6,993 nt of DNA from Acidobacteriota bacterium (GCA_021799945.1 JAJYZK010000166.1:1-6993), one strand, 5' to 3'; positions 1-5,804 are shown, numbered from the stretch's first letter. Numbers and translations: made by a program. Notes: generated from the letters alone by a model not told the origin.

Positions 1-71
1 GCGAGCCGCCGGCTCCCGCGATCCCCGCGAAACCGCTTCGGAGGCGCCGGCGGAGAGGGAATCTGCGGCCG

Positions 72-1064
72 TCAGGCGGGCGCCAGGCGTGGCGCCGGCG
101 TCCCAATGACTACGCCGGGATGGCGCCGGTTCGCTGGAAAGTGGACCAGCTCCCAGGCCGTGCGATCCCGGAGCAGGCGCCCCACCAGCGCCGTGTGCAT
201 GGCATGACCCGCTCGCTCCGCGACCACCCGGCCGAGGATGCGGTGACCGGCAAGAGCAAGATCGCCGATCAAATCCAGAACCTTATGCCGCACAAATTCA
301 TCGGGAAAGCGTAGCGGCCCGTTCTGCACGCCATCCTGGGACAGAATAATGGCGTTCTCCGGCGAGACGCCCCGAATCAACCCCATATCCCGCAGCTTCT
401 TCTCGTCCTCCCGGAATCCGAAGGTGCGGGCCGCGGCGATTTGCGAGCCATAGCACCCGGCGGCCAGATCGACCGTAAACCTTTGACGGCCAATGGGAGG
501 AGCAAAGTTGATTTCATAGGTGATGTCGTATCCTTCGCCGGGATAGACGCCGATGAATTTATCGCTCTCCCGCACCTCGACGCTTTTCAGAATTCGCAGA
601 TACTCCCGCCGCCGCCGCTGGCTCCTGATTCCCACCCGATTGAAGGCCTCCAGGTAGGGAAGCGCGCTGCCGTCCAGAATGGGCAGCTCGAGATTGTCCA
701 GCTCGACGATTACGTTATCGATTCCCGCGCCGACCAGCGCGGAAAGCAGGTGCTCGGTCGTGGAGATCAGAACCCCCTGCCGCATGAGGCTGGTTGCGTA
801 GCTGACCTTGGCGACATTCCGGGCGACAGCCGGGATCGAATAGTCGTCCAGATCGGTGCGTCGAAAGACGATTCCCGATCCGCCCGGCGCCGGCAGCAGC
901 CGCAGATTCACCGGAGCGCCGCTGTGCAGGCCCACGCCCGAGAAGTCGATCGGAGAGGCGATGGTCCGTTCCAAGTGAGCTTCTTTGTGAGCTTCTTTCG
1001 CGAATTCGGAGTCCCCGCTGTTGGGCATGGCCGCAAAGTCATAGACTATACACATAGATTTCAT
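72..1064 (-). CDS. lpxC: UDP-3-O-acyl-N-acetylglucosamine deacetylase LpxC
   Basis: Zinc-dependent cytoplasmic deacetylase that removes the N-acetyl group from UDP-3-O-acyl-GlcNAc, the committed step of lipid A synthesis. The 330-residue product is near the family's usual 300-plus. Visible motifs are SGVGLHSG (42-49), TTEHLLSAL (102-110), ELPILDGSA (126-134), AARTFGF (211-217), RHKVLDLIGDLAL (259-271) and GHAMHTAL (286-293). By comparison with E. coli LpxC, His105, His260 and Asp264 would bind zinc, Glu104 would be the general base, and Asp268 and His287 would complete the active site, so it looks intact. It is not fused to FabZ. The start is uncertain: no Shine-Dalgarno precedes the ATG at 1064 or the in-frame ATGs at residues 4 and 13 (1028), and homology begins only near residue 31. 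Residues 23-30 carry a repeat (KEAHKEAH) from a 12-bp DNA duplication. The gene stands apart from other lpx genes and is divergent from the peptidase. Confidence 0.97.
   Translation of the reverse strand: MKSMCIVYDFAAMPNSGDSEFAKEAHKEAHLERTIASPIDFSGVGLHSGAPVNLRLLPAPGGSGIVFRRTDLDDYSIPAVARNVAKVSYATSLMRQGVLISTTEHLLSALVGAGIDNVIVELDNLELPILDGSALPYLEAFNRVGIRSQRRRREYLRILKSVEVRESDKFIGVYPGEGYDITYEINFAPPIGRQRFTVDLAAGCYGSQIAAARTFGFREDEKKLRDMGLIRGVSPENAIILSQDGVQNGPLRFPDEFVRHKVLDLIGDLALAGHRILGRVVAERAGHAMHTALVGRLLRDRTAWELVHFPANRRHPGVVIGTPAPRLAPA
975..998. repeat. Perfect 12-bp tandem duplication in the start of lpxC
   Basis: GTGAGCTTCTTT occurs twice head to tail on the plus strand (975-986 and 987-998). 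In lpxC it encodes KEAHKEAH, just upstream of the conserved fold. It adds four residues and keeps the frame. Confidence 0.9.
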
Positions 1065-1097
1065 GGCGCACTGTGTCTATAAAGCAACAACTTGATC
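1040..1097. promoter_or_regulatory. AT-rich candidate divergent promoter of lpxC and the M20 peptidase gene
   Basis: This AT-rich stretch stands out in GC-rich surroundings and lies at the divergence point. On the plus strand TAGATT (1055-1060) and TATAAA (1078-1083) are 17 bp apart, the usual sigma-70 spacing. On the minus strand TAGACA (1079-1074) and TATGTG (1056-1051) are also 17 bp apart, though the second is a weak -10. An imperfect inverted repeat, TATACACA (1048-1055) facing TGTGTCTA (1072-1079), could be an operator. If the minus promoter is real, transcription starts near 1044 and lpxC must begin at the ATG at 1028. This is based on motif matching by eye. Confidence 0.35.
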
Positions 1098-1128
1098 GTT
1101 CGTTCCCGCTCCCTCGTTCCTGCCCCAT

Positions 1129-1164
1129 GGGTCCTGGGTCGGGTCCTGGGTCGGGTTCTGGGTC
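1129..1164. repeat. 12-bp tandem repeat, three units, in the lpxC/peptidase spacer
   Basis: GGGTCCTGGGTC occupies 1129-1140 and 1141-1152, and GGGTTCTGGGTC occupies 1153-1164, so two identical units are followed by one with a single change. Each unit is itself close to a doubled hexamer (GGGTCC, TGGGTC). The array lies in the predicted untranslated leader of the peptidase gene. The rest of the 1065-1306 spacer holds the promoter-like island, GC-rich sequence and the peptidase ribosome binding site; I see no convincing gene in it. Confidence 0.9.
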
Positions 1165-1294
1165 GGATGGCGGGAGCGGATCTTGGACCGGAGTATCGGG
1201 CCGGATTCTGGAGCGCGGCCTTGCGCCGGATGCTTTTCGTCGCCGCGTTCCGCGGGGCGATTGAAGCGACGCCCTGCGAGGGACCGGGAGCAAT

Positions 1295-1300
1295 GGAGGA
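1295..1300 (+). promoter_or_regulatory. Ribosome binding site of the M20 peptidase gene
   Basis: GGAGGA lies 6 nt before the ATG at 1307, a near-ideal Shine-Dalgarno that supports this start over downstream ATGs. A 12-mer just upstream, GGGACCGGGAGC (1280-1291), recurs exactly inside the gene at 1633-1644. Confidence 0.8.
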
Positions 1301-1306
1301 AACCCC

Positions 1307-2620
1307 ATGACCGAGTGGAGGCCCGACCAGCGAACCATGCAGCACGTCAGGCTTCTTCAGCGGGAGGTTCAGAGCGAGCTCGGCCTGCTGCTTCAGCGGA
1401 TTGGCGAACTGGTGAAGATCGAATCGCCCACCGGCGAATTCATGGGGATCGGCCGCTGCGCCTCGCGGGTGGAAGAATGGATCGCGGAGGCCGGCGGGAA
1501 GGTCCAGCGCTTCGCGCCTCGTCTCCACGGCCGGCGACGGGCGGAGACGCCTCCCCTGCTCCTCGGACGCTTTGCTCCGAATCGCAATGGGAAGGCGCCG
1601 CGCAGCTCTTGCGAACAAACCCAACCAGGAGTGGGACCGGGAGCGAAACCAGGAGCGGGACCGGAGACGGCCCCCGGGCGGGCGCCGAAGCCGGCGATGG
1701 TTCTGGGGCATCTCGATACGGTTTGGCCGGTGGGAACGCTGCGCAAGATGCCCTCTCGCAGGCGCGGGGGCCGCGCCTGGGGCCCCGGCGTCCTGGATAT
1801 GAAGGCCGGAGTGGCGATGGCCCTCTCCGCCATCCGGGTCTTGCAGCGGACGGGACTTCTTTGCCGGCCGGTGATTCTGCTGCTGAGCGGAGACGAGGAG
1901 AGCGGCAGCGCAACTTCGCGGCAGACGATTGAGTCTCTGGCCCTCCGCTGCGCCGAGATATTCGTGCTGGAGCCGGCGCAGGGGCCGGAGAGAGCGTACA
2001 AGACCGCGCGCAAGGGCGTGGGCGCCTATCGATTGCTGGTGAAGGGCGTGGCCTCGCACTCCGGGGTCGATTTCGAACGGGGACACAGCGCGGTGCGGGA
2101 GCTGGCGCGGCAGATCGAACGAATCTCCGGCTTCACCGATCTTCGGCGCGGCACGACGGTCAATGCCGGCCTGATCGCTGGAGGAACGCGCGTCAATGTG
2201 GTGGCCGCCGAGGCCTGGGCGGAGTTCGATCTCCGCGTCTCCCGCCCGGCCGAGGCGCGGCGGTTGGACGCCAGGTTTCATGCGCTGCGCCCCTTCGATT
2301 CGCAGTGTTCGTTGGAAGTCTCCGGAGGGATCAACCGGCCGCCCATGGAACGGACTGCGCAGAATGCGGCGCTCTTCCGCCGCGCCGCGACTATTTCCGC
2401 GGCCATGGGTATGAAGATTCAGGAAGCGGCGAGCGGAGGCGGTTCCGATGGGAACTTCACCTCCGCCCTGGGCATTCCGACGCTCGATGGAATGGGCGCC
2501 GCGGGCGAAGGCGCCCACGCGGAGAATGAATCCGTATTCCTCGATTCGCTCGTACCCAGAACGGCGCTGCTGGCCGCGATGATCGCGACCACCGGCATGG
2601 CCGGGAGCGGGCTACCCTGA
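1307..2620 (+). CDS. M20 family zinc metallopeptidase, glutamate carboxypeptidase (CPG2)-like
   Basis: Probable two-zinc amidohydrolase or exopeptidase of the carboxypeptidase G2/ArgE/DapE superfamily; the substrate cannot be read from sequence. The metal centre appears complete: GHLDTVW (134-140, His135 and Asp137), GPGVLDMKAG (159-168, bridging Asp164), GDEESG (195-200, base Glu197 and ligand Glu198), LEP (221-223, Glu222) and EGAHAENE (401-408, His404). The lid/dimerisation domain runs from about residue 232 to 340 and includes ASHSGVDFERG (249-259). HLDTVWPVGTL and the GGGSDGNFT segment (377-385) favour the CPG2-like branch over DapE or ArgE. No signal peptide or membrane segment is evident, so a cytoplasmic location is likely. 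At 437 residues it is longer than the usual 370-415. The excess is a Pro/Gly/Ala-rich insert at about 98-130, placed before the first zinc motif and encoded by 12-bp repeats. The gene converges on maf. Confidence 0.93.
   Translation: MTEWRPDQRTMQHVRLLQREVQSELGLLLQRIGELVKIESPTGEFMGIGRCASRVEEWIAEAGGKVQRFAPRLHGRRRAETPPLLLGRFAPNRNGKAPRSSCEQTQPGVGPGAKPGAGPETAPGRAPKPAMVLGHLDTVWPVGTLRKMPSRRRGGRAWGPGVLDMKAGVAMALSAIRVLQRTGLLCRPVILLLSGDEESGSATSRQTIESLALRCAEIFVLEPAQGPERAYKTARKGVGAYRLLVKGVASHSGVDFERGHSAVRELARQIERISGFTDLRRGTTVNAGLIAGGTRVNVVAAEAWAEFDLRVSRPAEARRLDARFHALRPFDSQCSLEVSGGINRPPMERTAQNAALFRRAATISAAMGMKIQEAASGGGSDGNFTSALGIPTLDGMGAAGEGAHAENESVFLDSLVPRTALLAAMIATTGMAGSGLP
1624..1668 (+). repeat. Degenerate 12-bp tandem repeat inside the M20 peptidase gene
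   Basis: Units are ACCAGGAGTGGG (1624-1635), ACCGGGAGCGAA (1636-1647) and ACCAGGAGCGGG (1648-1659), followed by a decayed fourth. They encode a tetrapeptide pattern, PGVG-PGAK-PGAG-PETA (residues 107-122), continuing as PGRAPKP. A period of 12 keeps the reading frame. The repeat lies where related enzymes have a short loop before the GHxDTV motif, so it probably forms a flexible surface loop. Confidence 0.8.
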
Positions 2621-2674
2621 CGGCTCGACAACACCCTCGAACCGGCCTGCGCCGGCCCCTGGGGAGGGGACAGA

Positions 2675-2857
2675 ATGCTGGCCGCTCTCGATATCGGGAT
2701 GCTCACCCTGGTCGCCGCGCTGCTGATCGCCCGGCCGCGCGACGCGGAAGGCCAACCCGCGGATGGTCTCCGGCCTCATTCCGGCCATGCGTCTTGCAGG
2801 AGGCGCCGGCCGGTTGCGGGGTGGCGATTCAAACCGCGGCGGCCGGCAAAGCAGTAG
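2675..2857 (+). CDS. Doubtful small ORF with a hydrophobic N-terminus
   Basis: A 60-codon frame in the gap between the convergent peptidase and maf genes. A purine-rich Shine-Dalgarno-like GGAGGGG (2663-2669) lies 5 nt before the ATG. Residues 1-19 (start MLAALDIGML) are hydrophobic and could form a membrane segment or signal-like region. The first 30 or so codons have the high third-position GC of the neighbours; the Arg-rich second half does not, which suggests chance extension or a decayed end. Its 3' end overlaps the end of maf by 29 nt on the opposite strand. I recognise no family. It may be non-coding; apart from a short CCGGC/GCCGG hairpin at 2642-2655, I see nothing else in 2621-2828. 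Confidence 0.25.
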   Translation: MLAALDIGMLTLVAALLIARPRDAEGQPADGLRPHSGHASCRRRRPVAGWRFKPRRPAKQ

Positions 2858-3479
2858 CGGTCCGGGGGCAAGCCAGCCGGGTTTCCGCCGCCTCGATCAG
2901 ACTGGCGGCCAGCGACAGCGGCAATCCGACCACATTGAAATAGCAACCCCTTATCTGCGGAATCCAGCGCCCGGCATAGCCTTGGATGGCATACCCCCCG
3001 GCCTTATCCATCGGCTCCCCGCTCGCCACGTAGGCGGCGATCTCGGCCTCGGAGAGGGTCCGCATGGTGACGTAGGTGACGGCGGATGCGATCTCGATGT
3101 TCCGGTCCATCCCGTTGGGCTCGGGCTTCGCGCTCGAAATCAGGGCCAAGCCGGTGATCACGCCATGCGTGCGACCGCCCAGACGGCGAAGCATGCGCGC
3201 GGCATCGGCCGGATCCTGCGGTTTCCCACAAATCTCCCGGTCGCAGACCACCACCGTGTCGGCCCCCAGAACCAGCAGACCGCCTTCCGCGCGGGAGACG
3301 CTGCGCCGCCGCTCAAAGACAGCCGCCGCCTTTTCCCGCGCCAGCCGGGTGGCGAAGGAGGCCGCATCTTCGCCCGGGCGAAGCGCTTCTTCCACCCGCG
3401 ACGGTTCCACATCGAAGCGAAATCCAGCCTGCATAAGAAGTTCGCGTCGGCGGGGTGAGGCGGAGGCCAGGACAAGCAT
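2829..3479 (-). CDS. maf: Maf-like nucleoside triphosphate pyrophosphatase, probable dTTP/UTP type
   Basis: House-cleaning enzyme of the Maf/HAM1 superfamily that hydrolyses non-canonical or excess nucleoside triphosphates to monophosphate and pyrophosphate in the cytoplasm. Homologues in Bacillus are linked to septum formation. Seen here: LASASPRRRELL (4-15, phosphate-binding), AREKA (47-51, Lys50), GADTVVV (72-78, catalytic Asp74), GKP (85-87, Lys86) and DKAGGYAIQG (158-167, with Gln166). The DKAGxYxIQG form marks the YhdE-like dTTP/UTP enzymes rather than the YceF-like m7GTP enzymes. At 216 residues it is slightly longer than usual (about 190-200), with an Ala/Thr/Pro-rich tail. The ATG at 3479 is followed at once by the conserved motif, so the start is firm although no good Shine-Dalgarno precedes it. 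It lies 54 nt downstream of the DUF3037 gene on the same strand and is probably co-transcribed. Confidence 0.95.
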   Translation of the reverse strand: MLVLASASPRRRELLMQAGFRFDVEPSRVEEALRPGEDAASFATRLAREKAAAVFERRRSVSRAEGGLLVLGADTVVVCDREICGKPQDPADAARMLRRLGGRTHGVITGLALISSAKPEPNGMDRNIEIASAVTYVTMRTLSEAEIAAYVASGEPMDKAGGYAIQGYAGRWIPQIRGCYFNVVGLPLSLAASLIEAAETRLACPRTATALPAAAV

Positions 3480-3521
3480 TGCATCTACTTTAAGGCATTT
3501 CGGGCGGATTGCCGGGAATCG

Positions 3522-3533
3522 CCCGCCGGCGGG
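3522..3533. other. 12-bp perfect palindrome after the DUF3037 stop codon
   Basis: CCCGCCGGCGGG is self-complementary and immediately follows the DUF3037 stop (complement of 3534-3536), 42 nt before maf. It could form a GC hairpin in the transcript between the two genes. No T-run follows on the minus strand, so it is not a typical intrinsic terminator; an RNA-stability or attenuation role is only a guess. Confidence 0.35.
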
Positions 3534-4388
3534 TCAGACGTGGAGTTCGCGGCGGGCCGTCTCGGCCACGCGCGGCAGGTCCGCGGTGGTGAGCACCCGT
3601 ATCTCGTGATCCTCCATGATTTCGACGGCGAAGCGGTATTCCGCCACCCGATCGGGGTCGAGATCGTCGAAGTCCCGCTCCCGGCTCGCCTCGGAATTCA
3701 GGCCGCGGAGGGGCTCGACCACGGCCGTCAGCTCAAGAGGCGCCTTCTCAATCCGGAACACGCCCTGCCGCAGCGCCTCAGCGCTGAAGCAGAGCACCTT
3801 GGCCGCCTCCAGGTCGGTCTCCAGCGAAACGGCCTGAAACATCCGGACCTGTCCGTTGCGGTAGCCGCAATCCAGGCGCAGCGGATCCCCCGGGCGGGTG
3901 TATTTGGCGACCGCGATCTGCTTGCGCATCAGGCTCCAGACGCCGGCGCGCTCGAAGGAGGCGCGCATGACCGCCTGAATCGCTGCGCGCCCCGAACGCC
4001 TGCCTGGGCGCTCGCGTTTCGGACTGTCGATGTACAGGCGCATCAGCTCGTCGAGGCCGGTCAGATAATTCTCGGCCAGATACGCCTTCGCCTCCGTAAT
4101 CTGGACGGCATTGGAAAGCGTATCCTCCAGGGTCGCGAGCACGGGTCTGGATTCGTTTTCCTCCCTCTCCAGCCGCCGACGAACCTCCATTTCGAGGGCC
4201 TCCAGCATTTGCGTGTCGGCTCCCGGATCGACGCAGCGCACCCGGCCCCAGTCGCGGGTAAAACGCACGGCGCCCGAGCCCCCGGCGCCCTCTCCGCGAA
4301 GGACGACGCCGATGTTGACGAACTCGTTTTTCACCGGATCCGGGACATAGCGGATCAGGTGAAACTCGCATTGCTTACGCTGGGCCAT
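3534..4388 (-). CDS. DUF3037 domain protein, partner of the HipA-like kinase
   Basis: 284-residue protein of unknown function. The N-terminal 120 or so residues match DUF3037 as I recall it: FHLIRYVPDPVKNEFVNIGVVL (9-30, family theme RYxPDxxxxEFxNxGVxL), then CVDPGAD (52-58) and a helical segment rich in Leu and Glu (60-80). Residues 155-225 look like a second folded region (LDCGYRNGQVRMFQAVSLE, 172-190) that I cannot name. No signal peptide or membrane segment is seen. I chose the ATG at 4388 because the motif begins directly after it and a modest GGAAG lies 4 nt upstream; the frame stays open to 4547, but that Arg-rich extension looks like shadow translation. It follows the kinase gene after 189 nt, which holds no convincing gene, and precedes maf. 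DUF3037 genes recur beside HipA-like kinase genes, so a functional link is likely but uncharacterised. Confidence 0.85.
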   Translation of the reverse strand: MAQRKQCEFHLIRYVPDPVKNEFVNIGVVLRGEGAGGSGAVRFTRDWGRVRCVDPGADTQMLEALEMEVRRRLEREENESRPVLATLEDTLSNAVQITEAKAYLAENYLTGLDELMRLYIDSPKRERPGRRSGRAAIQAVMRASFERAGVWSLMRKQIAVAKYTRPGDPLRLDCGYRNGQVRMFQAVSLETDLEAAKVLCFSAEALRQGVFRIEKAPLELTAVVEPLRGLNSEASRERDFDDLDPDRVAEYRFAVEIMEDHEIRVLTTADLPRVAETARRELHV

Positions 4389-4577
4389 GGATCTTCCAGA
4401 GTTGTGCTCCCGCCTTTCGGCGTCCGGGCGCCCGCAGCCGGCGCGGCGACCCCGGCGCTCTGCGCAAGAATCGGGGGTCGGGACGGCGACGGCGCCTGAA
4501 TCGCGTGATCGACCTTCAACCGCCCGACGAATCCGTCGAGCCGCCATCTGCGGACTTCCGGGCTATCGAACAGCCGC

Positions 4578-5495
4578 TCATGTCGCCGCATCTCCTGGCC
4601 CAATATCGCGCATCCATGGGGAGCCGGGGAAGTCCCCAGTCACAATTTTCTCCCCGCTTGCTCCCCAATTGGGAAATGGCCTCCGGGAGCTTTCCCTGAA
4701 CGCCACAATCAGCTCGCGAACCCTTCCGCGGCGATCGAGAAGCCGCTGGACCAAGGATTCGAGCAGCACCAGGTCGCCGGCGCACCACTCCGGCGGAACG
4801 GTCTCCGCGATGGCCCAGGCGGCGCGCGGATCGAAGCCTTCGATGCGTCCCAGCCAAGGCTCGAAGCTATCCCAGCCCGTCACCCCGCGGTAGACGCTGT
4901 TCAGGGCGAAGACGCCCCGCAACGGCGCATCGACGAACTGCCACTCGCCGGCGTGGAAACAATACCCCTGATCGATGAAGGTTGCCGTGTAGCGGCGCTC
5001 CCGCCGCGGCTTGTGAAAGACGGCCTGTCGGCCATTGACGTTGCAGGTCCATTTATCCAGGGCCAGCACTCCGGCGAACTCCCGCAGATTGCGGACCTCC
5101 AGGAGCTGCTCCTCGGGCAGATAATCGAAGGTCTGGCCCGGCATCAGGCCGCCGACGAACTGCGATCCGAACTGCCAGCCGGCCTGGCACCTCTGGCGGG
5201 CGCCTTTCCCCTCCATGCACAGCTCCGGAGTATTGGAGATGAGCCACTCGCTCACCTCCACAACCTCGCAACGGGGAACGGCGAGGCCGATGGCGGCGCC
5301 CAGACGGGTGGCCAGCAGCTCGTTTGCCAGCACCCGCGCGTGCTGGGGGTTGTTGCGGAATTTCACCACGTACAGGTTGCCGTCGGAGGCCAGCATCAGG
5401 TGGCTCTGGGCGCCCCCGCGCATGCGGCGAATCTGCTGAACTGCGGTTACGGCCACTCTGCGCCCCCGGCCTTGCCCGTTTCCCGTATGCAGCAT
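4578..5495 (-). CDS. HipA-like protein kinase family protein (HipA_2 type)
   Basis: Predicted kinase-fold protein, 305 residues from the ATG at 5495. Visible in order: GGAQSHLM (27-34, nucleotide-binding loop), YVVKF (42-46, Lys45 as likely ATP-binding lysine), NPQHARVLANELLA (49-62, Glu59), ALDKWTCNVNGRQAVF (145-160), where Asp147 and Asn152 have the D-x4-N spacing of the HipA catalytic loop, and FIDQGYCF (173-180), where Asp175 matches the metal-binding Asp. It is shorter than classical HipA (about 440) and lacks an obvious HipA N-terminal subdomain; no HipB-like DNA-binding antitoxin gene is adjacent. The frame extends to 5600, but that would overlap the oppositely oriented small gene at 5592 and lacks conserved sequence. 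GTG at residue 14 is another possible start. After PFPNW (273-277) a 28-residue tail follows that I do not associate with the family. The substrate is unknown. Confidence 0.85.
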   Translation of the reverse strand: MLHTGNGQGRGRRVAVTAVQQIRRMRGGAQSHLMLASDGNLYVVKFRNNPQHARVLANELLATRLGAAIGLAVPRCEVVEVSEWLISNTPELCMEGKGARQRCQAGWQFGSQFVGGLMPGQTFDYLPEEQLLEVRNLREFAGVLALDKWTCNVNGRQAVFHKPRRERRYTATFIDQGYCFHAGEWQFVDAPLRGVFALNSVYRGVTGWDSFEPWLGRIEGFDPRAAWAIAETVPPEWCAGDLVLLESLVQRLLDRRGRVRELIVAFRESSRRPFPNWGASGEKIVTGDFPGSPWMRDIGPGDAAT

Positions 5496-5504
5496 ACTGG
5501 AATT

Positions 5505-5517
5505 CCCCGGGCCGGGG
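5505..5517. other. GC palindrome upstream of the HipA-like gene
   Basis: CCCCGG-G-CCGGGG forms a 6-bp inverted repeat around one base, 10 nt before the kinase start codon on the minus strand. It could be an operator or an RNA structure covering the ribosome binding region; chance is also possible in such GC-rich DNA. Confidence 0.25.
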
Positions 5518-5580
5518 GATGGATCCGGAGGCCCCGCACGGCGCTCACCGCGTCTCCGGCGGTTCTGGTAGCATCGCCTC

Positions 5581-5588
5581 GGAGGAAG
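5581..5588 (+). promoter_or_regulatory. Ribosome binding site of the 70-residue hypothetical
   Basis: GGAGGAAG ends 3 nt before the ATG at 5592; its GGAGGA core leaves 5 nt. This is one of the two strongest Shine-Dalgarno sites in the window and fixes the start of a gene that would otherwise look like the tail of a long antisense frame. A possible extended -10, TGGTAGCAT, lies at 5566-5574 without a clear -35. Confidence 0.75.
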
Positions 5589-5591
5589 CAC

Positions 5592-5804
5592 ATGGAACAA
5601 CCGGTGACGGGCGCCTCCGGCGCTCGACGGAATGAAGACATCGCTCTCGATCTACTCAAGTTCGTGGCCGCAACGGCCAACGTGGGACGCGCCGTGAGTC
5701 CCGCCGCCGGTTTCGTTCCTCCCTCCTCTGCGAAACCGGAAGATCAGGTGAAACAACTGCTGGATCTGTATGCCCGGTGTCTGGCCGCGGTGCAGGGCAA
5801 GTGA
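5592..5804 (+). CDS. Small conserved hypothetical protein (70 residues), acidobacterial type
   Basis: Short soluble protein of unknown function with no signal peptide, membrane segment or cysteine pair. It has a helix-forming segment IALDLLKFVAATA (17-29), a Gly/Pro/Ser-rich linker (32-48) and a second helix PEDQVKQLLDLYARCLAAV (49-67). The pattern ALDLxKFVA...linker...AExxxxQLLxLYxRCLxAV resembles short hypotheticals I recall from Acidobacteria, but I cannot confirm this without a search. The start is well supported by GGAGGA 5 nt upstream. It is divergent from the HipA-like gene (96 nt) and 69 nt upstream of the oxidoreductase on the same strand, so it may be co-transcribed with it. The two-helix design suggests a small binding or oligomerising protein; this is inference. 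Confidence 0.7.
   Translation: MEQPVTGASGARRNEDIALDLLKFVAATANVGRAVSPAAGFVPPSSAKPEDQVKQLLDLYARCLAAVQGK

Noticed and set aside
441..1082. 213-codon plus-strand frame opposite lpxC
   Set aside because: Shadow of an unambiguous LpxC reading frame.
1129..1164. CRISPR-like array
   Set aside because: Units are 12 bp and directly adjacent with no spacers, and no cas gene is present.
1073..1310. Small plus-strand frames across the spacer repeat, giving GPGS-like or VLGR-like repeats
   Set aside because: Repeat-driven open frames with no ribosome binding site, in different phases; one of them overlaps the real start of the peptidase gene.
1061..2518. 485-codon open frame on the minus strand opposite the M20 peptidase gene
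   Set aside because: Arg/Pro/Ala-rich with no recognisable domain; it mirrors a gene with intact M20 motifs and a strong ribosome binding site. Long antisense frames are expected in GC-rich DNA.
2642..2655. Intrinsic terminator between the peptidase and maf genes
   Set aside because: The CCGGC/GCCGG hairpin has only a 5-bp stem and no T-run on either strand.
3540..4499. 319-codon plus-strand frame opposite the DUF3037 gene
   Set aside because: Composition typical of antisense translation and no motif; the minus strand carries the DUF3037 signature.
4578..5495. Classical HipBA toxin-antitoxin locus
   Set aside because: No small helix-turn-helix HipB gene is adjacent, and the kinase is of the shorter HipA_2-like form.
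4953..5591. Upstream extension of the 70-residue hypothetical back across the HipA-like gene
   Set aside because: The extension is antisense to the kinase; the ATG at 5592 has a strong Shine-Dalgarno and the extra sequence looks like a shadow.
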